A stretch of 59,196 nt of DNA from Dimargaris cristalligena (Eukaryota > Kickxellomycota > Dimargaritomycetes > Dimargaritales > Dimargaritaceae), in contig JANBQC010000104.1 of the NCBI GenBank assembly GCA_027576995.1, forward strand, positions 1 through 59,196, in the 5' to 3' direction. Shown here piece by piece: positions 23,702-36,024 of the stretch; the first letter of the stretch is position 1, and each line of letters starts with the position of its first letter. Below the pieces are notes generated by a model. It did no database searches and was not told the DNA's origin. It was given only the letters and a program-made list of their open reading frames with translations. Made by a program: the position numbers and the translations under genes.

Positions 23702-26700
23702 ATGTTGATGGAGTTTAAACGCCCATCCCTGACCGATAATGTCGATCTATCCGTACTCAGCAATTATCTCAACTTTTCTTCCACCGAAATTCGCCGTCTC
23801 ATGGACCAGAGCCAGCCTGGTACCAAGCGACACCGGCAGCCGTGGTCCCCACCGTCGTCCGTCTCCTCTCCAGCCCCCGCATCTCCGCCCCCCGTAGATT
23901 CGGCGGGATCCGTGGATTTCTATATGGCCCGCCTCGGCAAACGGCCACGGTTGGAGCAGCGGTCGGTTCCAGCGGGCCACCACCCGGCCACCGGGATCAT
24001 GGCTAGCGGCTCGTTGACCCAATCGCAACTTAAATTCAACTTTCCTAAACCGCGCCGGCCACTCAAGCCGTTGGATTTCAAGAATGCATTACAGTCCACG
24101 TCGGCCTCGGCCCCAAGTCCCCAAGGTAATTGGCGAACCCACCGGGTTCTATTCGATTAGCAAAGCTGTTATCAAAACCAAGTTGATTATGGATCCCATC
24201 ACTCCGCTACCTTAGGCTCATCTATGGGCCTACAGCTACTAACTCCGGACTGTGAAAAACATCCACTATTAACATTTTTTTAATACTACCCTCCATTTAG
24301 ATTCGCCTATAGAAACCCCGCTTACTGCCCCAAAACCATCGGCTTTGGTCAAGAGGCTGGCCGGAGGCCTCACAAATACTTGGTCCTCGTCAATACCATC
24401 AAGTAGGCGGCTTTTTGCCCAGGATGCCACGGGCTTAACCGATTTACTTCAGTCATTGAGTGAACATTCCGATATACTGGGTCCCGTCTGCCCGGCTATA
24501 GGTAATGGACGGAATTTATGGCCTGGCTATAGAGGGAATTTTCCCCTCCCTAAAAGTAGGGCTAACCCGACCCCGCCCGGCATCGTGGATATCACCCGCC
24601 CAGATACTTGGCCCGCCAGTGGATTTTTGCCCAGTATTACCGAAAAGGTAAACTACGTTCATAGCCGGTGGGTTTGCCAATTCTGCTCTCGGAAATACCG
24701 CGCCCGCGCCGAATTGGGTCGCCATATGCCACGGTGCCCCCGCCTACCCCCGTTCGACCTGTCCAAGGCGGCGGACCTACAGGCCATTGTCCCCGTGGAT
24801 CGGGATAGCGGGGTAAGTTTCTGCGTTTGCATGGCCCGGCGGGTTGACCAAAAATCCGGTCGACCCCTTCCGACACGCATCAGTCGTTCCCGTCGCGGTC
24901 GGTCGCCCAGTCCTCTCCGTACCGTATCGCCCGTCTCCGAAGGAAATGCACTGTCGTCTTCCGATTCGGAGGACTCCCCCACCCCCGCCCTGGCGAAAGA
25001 GGTGGAGGATACCCATGCGTCCACGACTCGACCCATGATCCAATGTGACCGGTGTTTCGTTTGGTTGCACATGTCCTGCGTGGCCATTGACGAAGAACGG
25101 ATTCCAGATGTTTACGGTTGCCCTCGCTGTACCCTGCATCGGTCCAAAGCCCCCCTGGTCCTACCCCGACGGACGTCCGGGTACGGCACCCCGCCGGAAC
25201 GAATGGGCGGTCGTGGTGCGGGTGGGGCGAATGGCAGCCAGCAGCTGCGTCCCAACTTGCCCATCCACCCGGGTATCCCGGCCTCCCGCAACAATGGTGG
25301 TAGTGGTGGTCGGCGAGGTTCGAATCAGCCTCTACGGCCGCGTCTACTCCATGGTCGTAAAAAGCAACCTCCGCTCTCCCCGGCCAGCGCCCAGCTGGAA
25401 CAGTTATTGGCCGATGTTCCGGACTTGGACGATGCCTCCGCCCCGGGTCGGCGGCCTATGGGTGGGGGCTCGAACCTCGCCCGACGCCCCTCCGCCGCGA
25501 GTTCCAAACCTCCCCGGGGTGGTAGGGGAGGAGTCTCGCTTGCCAAACGGCCCGGGGGGGGGCTCCCATCCGTCCGGAAAACCCACCATCATCATCATGG
25601 ACCCCAGCCCATGTCGGAACCCAATTGGGCCCACGGTCACATTCCGCCGGCCAATATGTTTACCAATTCCGCAGCGAATCACTTAACAGCGGGCCCCCAT
25701 CTCCAGCCCAGGCCATCATACCAACCGGCACCGGGAGCTCATATGCAGCCCTATTCCGATGCCCTCTCCCACTCACATCGTAAACGGCCCCTAGCCCGGC
25801 GGGGCAGTTCGCCCCAGACCCCCGCTCTGGCGTTACTATCCGGCTTGGGTAGCGACAGTGGCGAAGTGCACCCCGACCTGCTCTACTCGGAAGACTCCAC
25901 TATGCTCGATTCACTGATGCAGGGTACCATCGATCACAATCCCCACCTGCTCTACCCCTCACTCGGCGTAAGTTCGGATGGCTTGCTTAACATTCACGCT
26001 ATGATGGACCACCCCCCTCCGGCCCTAAGCCACCTCGGCACCCTACCCGGGAGTTTACCCCCGAGCCATTGGTCTACCACTGGCGCCGGAGCCGGGGCGA
26101 CACCCGATACCCATATTCTGAGCTCCCAATTCATGTTGCCCCCAGACCAGTCCGACCAACTCCTCCACTCGGCGCTGGATAATTTGGATGCTTCGGAAGC
26201 CGATTTCCTCTTGGGCAATATTCTATCGGAAGCGGATCTGGATTTTTACCAGCGAACCCTCGGACCCGAGCTGGGGTCCGATACAGGGGGCCGAACCCCG
26301 TCGGCTAGTCAGACGACCACCGGGTATCCCCCAGCTTCGGTAGCCCCGTTGGCCCCGACCGGCGCTTCGTTCGAATCTTTAGAGGTGGATCACCATCCCA
26401 TTCGTTTGGGGTTGGATTTGGATGATAATCAGTCGACTTACCCGGTAGACCTTCCCCCTAGCACCTCGACCGCCCGCCGGGGATCGACCGCATCGTCCGT
26501 TGCGGCTACGCCAACTCTGCCCGCCCGGGCTAACTTATTACCCCCCACGGCCGTTGCCGCCAGCAAGACCAAGGCCAAGAAATCGGCGTCGGTGGCATCC
26601 AGCCGACCTAAAGCCCTTCCCCGAACGACAGTGAAACCAAAGACCAATCCCCGGGGTACGCCCTCCCCTTTAATGACGGTCAGACCGATTGCCACCACGC

Positions 26701-27542
26701 CTACCACCCCATCGACAACCCCAGCAGTTGATGGTCACCAAGTCGCTCGGACGACCACTCCGGGCCCGACTGGCCTATCGAATGATTTTACCCAGCCGCT
26801 GATGTATCCCCCTACCACGGCCACGACCGCCAACACCCTACCAAACCCCCTCAATTTCAATGCCTATAATTTGGCGTTGCAGAATGCGAGTTTTTTCAAT
26901 TATTTTGATCCGGCCGGCAACTACGGCCCGTCGGCGGGGATGTCGTTCCCGGGTTCAGCCTATGCGGCCCCCCACGGAGGCAACCTGAACGGAACGGCCC
27001 CGAATGGGGGTGCCCAAATGGATCTGGCTATGCTGCAGGCTTTTTATAATAGTACCGTTCCGACCTCGACCTCAGCTACGGCGGGGTATCCGACCGGCTC
27101 CATGGCCACGGGAATGGGCCCGGCGGATGCGAATCACCTCGCCATGGCCCTGTCGTTCCCGAATAACATGGGAACGGGTATTGTGGCGGCGTCTTCTTCT
27201 TCTGCGAACGACCAGTATAATCAGTATCAATATCACCATCACCAACATCAACATTCAACGCTGCCTAATATGCCTTCAGTATCCACTGCTGCATTCGCTT
27301 CCAATAATTCCGCCGCCTTTTCGACTTCGACTTCGTCGGCGACGGCAGCCATGTCGTACTTCTCCGGCTACCCCGGGACCGTAACTTCTGTCGGTTCCAA
27401 CGGTCTTCCATTTGGTACGTTGACGACCATGGGAGCGGGATCCCACCCCAACCCTATGAATCAATCCGGCATGGAAGGCGGCATCCCATCCAATGGACCT
27501 GATTTGGACGGATTACTCGATATTAATGCGTTTATACAATAG
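23702..27542 (+). CDS. PHD-finger protein with an additional C2HC finger, probable chromatin regulator
   Basis: The two-exon gene (23702-24125, 24301-27542; 175-nt intron, GTAATT...TTTAG, phase 1) encodes 1221 residues. A second in-frame ATG at 23708 is also possible. A basic KRPRLEQR near residue 80 could be a nuclear signal. A C2HC zinc-finger-like motif (CQFCSRKYRARAELGRH, then C after three residues) starts about 112 codons into exon 2. It is followed by a PHD finger of the SET3/MLL5 kind: CVC, then CDRCFVWLHMSC, then CPRC. The first two ligand pairs are separated by 71 residues of Arg/Ser-rich sequence, where 8-20 is usual. The rest is low complexity: Gly/Pro/Ser-rich, a His run, acidic patches such as SEADFLLGN, and a Thr/Ser/Ala-rich tail. 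PHD fingers of this type read histone H3 tails; the target here is unknown. Confidence 0.85.
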
Positions 27543-28408
27543 AATTTATGGCTTGACTGCCTATACGATCATCTGGATGATATCCAGCCATGTAAAACAT
27601 ATATATTAAAGGGGGAGGAGGGTGGAACGTTGTCGCCCTCTTTTACTCCGTTGGCCAGGTTTTTGTTACGACATTAATCTACGCCCCCAACTCATAATTG
27701 TAATAGATGTCTATTTGTGATAACCTCCCTACCCATGTTATTCATTTATTTTCATTCCAGCATTGAGCTGTTCCTCGCTTTTACATCTCTGCAACTTCTC
27801 TGTTGTTATTGTTGTTGTTGTTGTCGTTCTCACTTTGTTTCCAGCATGGGATCTTTCCATCTTTGACCTGGCGTGTTTGGCATTTGTATTTGGTATCATG
27901 TCGTAGTATGTATCCCTCAATATTTTCTCTCCTCCATGCCTTCTCCTCGTTAAGTTATTTATTATATTTCTTTATAGTGCCCGTGTTTGTCTGTACTTGA
28001 ATAAATTATGCGATCTTACTTGTAAACAAATCACATGTCCTTCGGGTATGGTGGAATCGTACACAGATAGACGGAAGTCGTTGTATTCCAGATTATGAAG
28101 GCGAAAGGGGTATTTTCCACCAGGGTTCCTAAATCTGAAAGGAAGCTGAACCACCACAGGACATACAGAACCTTATACACCGATTTTACACCCTACCATT
28201 TTTTATATATAATATTCGAGCCTTCAATGTGCCCCATATGTCATACTTGACTATAATTGTTACGTTCTCTGAACAGGGCAACCCAGCCCACAGCGAGCCG
28301 ATTGTAGAATATATATATAAGGTCAATTATTTAACCAATGCGATTCATTTTTATAGAATTTAGAGAAATTCGGATAATTTAACAGTCCGACAGATTAGAT
28401 GTGACTAT
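27543..28408. other. Intergenic region between convergent genes
   Basis: This is the shared 3' region of the PHD gene (+) and the mL41 gene (-). It is AT-rich, with a GTT/GTC trinucleotide run near 27800-27830. No gene is seen. Confidence 0.6.
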
Positions 28409-28893
28409 TTAGAACTTTTGGTCCTCTATCGTGACGTGGCATTGCGGGGACCGATGGGAGACGTATGGCTTGAACTGCAATTGGCATATTAAAAGAACCG
28501 TAAACAGCAAAAAATAAATAAATTATAATGGTTATAATCAGTGTATCCCCCCCCCAACGATGAAGAGCCATTAATGTGCATAATATATAGTAGCGGTGGG
28601 GCTTATAGGGTCGGTATACCGGGTATTTTATCAACCATAGAGAAGTGAGGGCTTATTCATTATGCGCTCAATGGTAGACTGAGGCGGTTACAGGAAAAAC
28701 TTACTTTGCAGTCGGTCATATCGGGGACGTGATAGGTGCGGACCTTGCTCCATTCGATTTTGTAGCCACCCTTGTTCGTGTGGCGACCCATGGCACCGGT
28801 ACGGGTACCCTTGAAATAGTTGTGGCCTCGTTTACCCGTCATGGGCGCGCGGGAAGCGCCGCGGAAAATGCCTCGAATATAGGTGCTCAGCAT
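28409..28893 (-). CDS. Mitochondrial large-subunit ribosomal protein mL41 (yeast MRPL27 type)
   Basis: Two exons on the minus strand (28893-28705 and 28474-28409; 230-nt intron with GTAAGT donor and CAG acceptor, phase 0) give an 84-residue protein. The core KRGHNYFKGTRTGAMGRHT, then GGYKIEWSKVRTYHVPDM, then FKPYVSHRSP after the splice, is the mL41 signature as I know it from fungal MRPL27. The N-terminus (LSTYIRGIFRGASRAP) is basic and amphipathic like a mitochondrial presequence. The start is the ATG at 28891-28893; an upstream in-frame TTG is not used. At 84 residues it is shorter than the yeast and human proteins, mainly at the C-terminus. It acts in the mitochondrial 54S ribosomal subunit. 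It is divergent to MetAP2, with about 740 bases between the two starts. Confidence 0.88.
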
Positions 28894-30959
<2,066 letters not shown>

Positions 30960-31763
30960 GGTTCGGTACAGGCTATTTACTTCCTTCGGTAGTGGATTTC
31001 TTTTTTTCTTTTCATCTACATGAGTGTTTCTTGTATTAAAGTACTATGGCTATGTGGATTTTGATGGGGTACGCACCCATTAGTATACCCCCATTCGAAA
31101 GAAATACGAAAGAAGGCAAAGCAAAGCGATACAAATGTTGTTGGCTACTGCTGACTAGCCTAGAATAGGGGACGACAACGAAGCGACACGGACTTTGCTG
31201 GACCATTAGCATACTCCCGCCTGATTCTCCCGTTTCTATTGCGTTTAAGATTATGTACCACCGTGCGGAACTTTTCCCATTTTGGTGGCCTATGCATTAG
31301 TAAATAACTGCCCATCTGAGTTAACCAAGTAAATATCACGGTGGTTATTAACCGAAACTTGGGGCAGTGTCCATCTCAAAGCTATCCTCAGATTCCAGCT
31401 AATGAAGGGGTCCCCCATTAATGTATACCGTATTATGGTATGGGTGCACGAAAACTTAATATCTCTGGGGTTATACTTACTAGCTGCGGGTTTTGTCTGA
31501 AAAACTTATTGTTGTTATCCGTTTTCTCCAACTGTTGTTTACGTGTCTTCCATACCAGTCACTTTTCTTTATTCTCTTGCTGCTATCGTATTATTTATTC
31601 TTAAGTTGCTCACCATTTGGACTTCCAGTGCTTCCTCCATTCATTGTCAACCCCTACATTGTTTTTGGGCATTCGGTGGGTTATTTTTGCAGTCCGCCAG
31701 CGAAGCCTACAGTTACCTACTTTTCTCCCGTCCCTCCCCCCGTAGATTCAAGTGCCACGCACC
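30960..31763. other. Intergenic region, MetAP2 to SMC6
   Basis: This is the 3' region of MetAP2 and promoter of SMC6. From about 31500 it is pyrimidine-rich on the plus strand up to the SMC6 start. No gene is seen. Confidence 0.6.
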
Positions 31764-34700
31764 ATGTCCGCCGACGAATCCGACCAGGACCAAGTTACTG
31801 CAGCCACCTCCTCGACTCCCCAGCTGGGCATTATCGAGTCCGTTGAGCTCGTCGACTTCATGTGCCACGAATTCCTTCGGGTGGACCTCGGCTCCAAGAT
31901 TAACTTTGTGATTGGCCACAACGGCAGTGGGAAGAGCGCCATTCTCACTGCCATTATTATTTGTCTCGGCGGCAAGGCCTCCGCCACCCAGCGGGCCTCC
32001 AGTATCAAGCACCTTATCCGGGAAGGCTGCCCCCGAGCGTTGGTCACTCTGCGCATTCGCAACCGCGGCCGGGACGCCTACAAGGGTGACGTGTACGGCG
32101 ACGTGATTATTGTCGAACGGATACTGTCCAAGGATAGCAGTAGCGGTTACCGGCTGCGCAGTTCGCTCAACGACCGGATTGTGTCCACCAAGCGGGACGA
32201 CCTGCTGGCCATTTGCGACCATATGGCTATCCAGGTCGACAATCCCTTGAATGTGCTCTCCCAGGATTCTGCCCGCCAGTTCCTTAATGCCACCACGTCC
32301 GAGGACAAGTACAAATTCTTTCTCAAAGGAACCCAATTGGCCCAACTCCAGAGCGACCATTATATCATCCAGCAGGGATTGGATACTACCGACAGTGTGG
32401 TCAAACACAAAAAGGAAATGCTGCCCGAGCTCTACAAGGAGGCCAAGGAATGGGGGCGGAAGTATAAGGATATGCAGAGCGCCCGCGATTTGGCCGTCAA
32501 GCTGGAAACGCTCAAGCAGGAGATGGTCTGGGCCCAGGTGGAGGAACAAGAGGCCCAGCACCGCACCGTCCAGGGCAAGCTGGCCCGCGCCCAACGCAAA
32601 ATTCCGGCTGTCGAAGATGCGCGGGCCCAGGAACAGGTGAAACTGGATACCGTGGTTAGCCGGGCCCGCGATTTGGAGCAGGAACTCACCAACTTCATCA
32701 AGGAACAACAGCCCCTCAAGGACCAGCATGATTCGATACAACGGGAGATTCGGTCTCACCAAACTCAAATCAACCAAATCCAGTCCGAGGAACAGGAAAT
32801 CGACCGGGAAATGAAAGGCCTGCGCAAGCGGCAGGCCGAGCTAGCTAGCGCCATTGAGCGGGAGCAGAGCAAGACGGAAACCGACTTACGCGCCGAACGG
32901 GAGAAACGCCAGAAATTAATGGCTGACCATCGGGCGACTATTCAACAACTCGAAACCGACCAGCGCCAGACCGAAACGAACACCACCCAATTTAACCAAG
33001 CGATCCAGGAACACCAGACCCAACTCGGCCAGATTGACCAGCGGCTACAGCGCGCGAACCGGGATGTTGAGCAAAGTCGAACCACCATCAGCCAACTGCG
33101 CCGCAACAAAGAGAACCAGATCACCGCGTTCGGGCCCAGCATGCCCGATGTCATGCGGAGTATCCAATCCGAGACGCGCTGGAAGGCCGGAAAACCGCTC
33201 GGTCCCCTGGGCCTATACGTCCAGCTATCCCAGCCGCAGTGGGCTGATACTATTGAATCCATTCTCAGTTGGTCTCTCAACGCCTTTGTGGTGGAGACTC
33301 ACGACGACCAAAAATTACTCGCCGCCATTCTGCACCGCCACAAGTGCAAATCCCGAGTATTGGTGTCCAAGTTCGAGCCCTTCGATTACGCCAGTGGGGA
33401 GCCGGACCCCCAGTACCTTACGATGCTCCGGGTACTCAAGTTCAGTAACGAGGCCGTTAAATGCCAACTGATCAATATCCACCGGATTGAACAAACGATT
33501 TTGATTGAACAGCGAGCCGAAGCCGACCGGGTCATGAGCAGTAATCGGGGACAGTTTCCCCGGAATGTGATTGCCTGTTTTACGGTGGACGGTTTCCAAG
33601 TCGGTCGACGGGGGGGTTTCGCCACCATGGCCGTCAATCCCTACCGGGGGCCCCCGCGGTTTGCCCGGGACTTGGATGCATTGATTACTAAAGAGGAGGA
33701 GGCCATCCGGACCCACGAGGAACAGACCAAAGAACTCCAGACCCAGCGCCAGCAGGTTAATTCGGGGATCCGGCAGGCCCAGAAGTCCCTCCAGGGTATC
33801 ACCCAGAATATTCGGTCAAAACAGGCGCAAATCCGGGATCTACGGGACCAAATCCAACGGCTGGAGGAAGAATTGGCCGATTTAGAGCCGGCCAGTCTAA
33901 CCGCACTTAACCAGGAACAGTCGGACGTGGAGAAGCAGGTGGAATTGATTCGCCGGCAGTTCGCGGATGTGCACCAGCAGCTGGTGCCCCTGGACCAGGA
34001 ACTCAAGGCGCTCCGGGAACAGGCCGAGGAAGTGAGCCAGGCCACACAGCGGATCCAGGATAATATCGCCAAGACCCACCAAGTAGCCGACAGCAACATG
34101 TCCCTGCGTGTCCAGCAGGAGCAACGCATCCAGCACTGGGACCGCAAGCGCGAGGAGGCCGAACAAGTGGTGGCCCAGATCCAGGCGGATTTAGACAAGG
34201 CCCAGGCCGAACTCGAACAAGCTACCACCAAGGCGGCCCAATATTGCCCCGAACGGGTCCCGGTGACCCAGGACGCGCGCCAACTTGACCGTGAGATTGA
34301 AACCATCGAACTCCGGCTGCGGGAAACCGAACGGATCCACGGGGCCGATTTGGAAACGATCGCCAAAGAAGCTGAGAAACGCATCTTGGCTTACCGGCGG
34401 GCCAAGGACGATATCGTGGCCATGGAAACGTTCATTGTGGAACTCCAGCGGGCCCTGACGGTACGCATGAATAAATGGAGTCAGTTCCGGGAGAGTATCG
34501 CGGTGCGGGCAAAAGCCAACTTCTTGTGGCATTTGGCCCAGCGGGGGTACCGCGGGCGGCTGGACTTTGATCACCAGAAGCAACGGCTCAACCCCCGGGT
34601 GCAAACCGAAGACCCAGCGGCGGCGGCACCCAATGCTAACGGCAGTAGTGGTCGGGGGGAGAGTGGTTCGGCGGCCCCCTCCACGGCTGGCGTACCTTCG

Positions 34701-35015
34701 CCGTCGGAGGCCGAAGAACTGCGGCACGATAAGGACCCCAAATCCCTTTCCGGCGGCGAAAAATCCTTTTCGACCATCTGTCTGCTGCTGGCGCTCTGGG
34801 AGTCCATGGGGTGTCCGATCCGTTGTTTGGACGAATTCGACGTGTTCATGGACGCCGTCAATCGGAAAATCAGCATGAATATGATGATTGAAAGTGCCCG
34901 CCAGGCCACCGACACGCAGTATATTTTGATTACCCCCCAGGATATGAGCGCCGTGTCGTTCGGTCCCGACGTACGGGTGCATCGGTTAGCCGATCCGGCT
35001 CGACGCCGAGTTTAG
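31764..35015 (+). CDS. SMC6: SMC6, structural maintenance of chromosomes protein
   Basis: This 1083-residue, intronless ATPase is the SMC6 subunit of the SMC5/6 complex, which acts in homologous recombination, replication-fork repair and rDNA stability. The order is Walker A GHNGSGKSAILTA (about residue 52), a first coiled coil rich in Gln/Glu/Arg (about 200-440), a hinge (about 465-620, including YVQLSQPQWADTIESIL), a second coiled coil (about 640-890), a Pro/Ala/Ser-rich linker (about 950-980), signature LSGGEKSFSTICLLLALWES (about 995) and Walker B CLDEFDVFMDAVNR. The DEFD Walker B and short N-terminus are SMC6-like. An in-frame GTG lies four codons upstream, but the ATG at 31764 in good context (caccATGtcc) is the likely start. 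The linker before the signature motif is unusually long and low in complexity. Confidence 0.96.
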   Translation: MSADESDQDQVTAATSSTPQLGIIESVELVDFMCHEFLRVDLGSKINFVIGHNGSGKSAILTAIIICLGGKASATQRASSIKHLIREGCPRALVTLRIRNRGRDAYKGDVYGDVIIVERILSKDSSSGYRLRSSLNDRIVSTKRDDLLAICDHMAIQVDNPLNVLSQDSARQFLNATTSEDKYKFFLKGTQLAQLQSDHYIIQQGLDTTDSVVKHKKEMLPELYKEAKEWGRKYKDMQSARDLAVKLETLKQEMVWAQVEEQEAQHRTVQGKLARAQRKIPAVEDARAQEQVKLDTVVSRARDLEQELTNFIKEQQPLKDQHDSIQREIRSHQTQINQIQSEEQEIDREMKGLRKRQAELASAIEREQSKTETDLRAEREKRQKLMADHRATIQQLETDQRQTETNTTQFNQAIQEHQTQLGQIDQRLQRANRDVEQSRTTISQLRRNKENQITAFGPSMPDVMRSIQSETRWKAGKPLGPLGLYVQLSQPQWADTIESILSWSLNAFVVETHDDQKLLAAILHRHKCKSRVLVSKFEPFDYASGEPDPQYLTMLRVLKFSNEAVKCQLINIHRIEQTILIEQRAEADRVMSSNRGQFPRNVIACFTVDGFQVGRRGGFATMAVNPYRGPPRFARDLDALITKEEEAIRTHEEQTKELQTQRQQVNSGIRQAQKSLQGITQNIRSKQAQIRDLRDQIQRLEEELADLEPASLTALNQEQSDVEKQVELIRRQFADVHQQLVPLDQELKALREQAEEVSQATQRIQDNIAKTHQVADSNMSLRVQQEQRIQHWDRKREEAEQVVAQIQADLDKAQAELEQATTKAAQYCPERVPVTQDARQLDREIETIELRLRETERIHGADLETIAKEAEKRILAYRRAKDDIVAMETFIVELQRALTVRMNKWSQFRESIAVRAKANFLWHLAQRGYRGRLDFDHQKQRLNPRVQTEDPAAAAPNANGSSGRGESGSAAPSTAGVPSPSEAEELRHDKDPKSLSGGEKSFSTICLLLALWESMGCPIRCLDEFDVFMDAVNRKISMNMMIESARQATDTQYILITPQDMSAVSFGPDVRVHRLADPARRRV

Positions 35016-36024
35016 GGAGGAGGGGAAGAAAAATAATGGGAGAGAGCGTGGACGTGTGTTCTAGGTATGCCTGCAAGGGAAAATTAAGATTTATAGTTCA
35101 AGTCTCCCTTTGGTCGATAGGACTACACATTTCCGATTACGTTACATTGTTTTCGCTTGTTCCTTTCCTTCTCCCTTCTCCCTCATCCTATTTTCTTATT
35201 GTTACTATCCGGTCTTGCCCACCTATGGCCTTTTAATTGTAATAGAGCGACTTGTATATACCATCAGTTTATTAACCCCCAAACGCGCCACCACACCACT
35301 CGCTTTATGACCCAAAATTTACCAAAATTGAAGCTACCGTAGATGCGTTTCTCAAAGGGGAGCCGAATATCAAATAAATGGCCTAATAATAATACACCAA
35401 TACCTCGTTTCTGTTGCCTGAATGCGTACGATTTGGAATTATGGGCCGTATTTGATCATTATTGGCTGCGGGCTCCTCCAGGGGTTGCTCTGAGTGGAGT
35501 GCGTTGCCTCATACTTTCTCTCCTCCAATTCCTTTCTCTACATGCGCATACAACTAGCCGAAGAAGCACTTTTCATTTGACTGCGGCTCCCCTGTTATTA
35601 TCTATATAGTCTCTAGTCTCCTCCCCTCTACTTAGTCTCTCTGCCTCTTTCAATTTCCTTCTACTTTACTTCTCTCCTTTCTTCTTGACTGGGGGGACCA
35701 ATCTTTGCTACAGCCTTACCTTGAACCTCGCTGGGCCTCTTTTTTAATACTGTTCGCGTGGTTTTCCCGCCCCTATCAGTTCAGGAAACCTTCCCTATTA
35801 AGTAGTCTACGGCTTCTGCCGCAGTCCCCTCGCTGTGCCACTACCACTTCTCTGAACTTTCTTTTCATATTTATCGACAGTCTCTATATTCGCTCGTTTA
35901 CAGACTCCAGGTCCGACTGTACTACCTTCGTGGTTCTATTCAGTCGTTGCTTCTAGCCTTGGTCTCTTACCATAGCGACCTACCCCGCCCTCCCGCCCCA
36001 TTCCCCAGCAGCACCCCGACGGCC
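35016..36024. other. Intergenic region, SMC6 to RAD16
   Basis: This is non-coding and pyrimidine-rich on the plus strand from about 35500 to 36020, ending at the RAD16 ATG. The frame is open from a TTG at 35947 into RAD16, but there is no ATG before 36025. Confidence 0.6.

Noticed and set aside
31713..32777. 354-codon minus-strand frame opposite SMC6
   Set aside because: It is a shadow of the SMC6 coding frame with no independent motif or start context.
35947..36024. N-terminal extension of RAD16 from the TTG at 35947
   Set aside because: There is no ATG in the added segment, and the ATG at 36025 begins a typical basic, Ser/Thr-rich RAD16 N-terminus.
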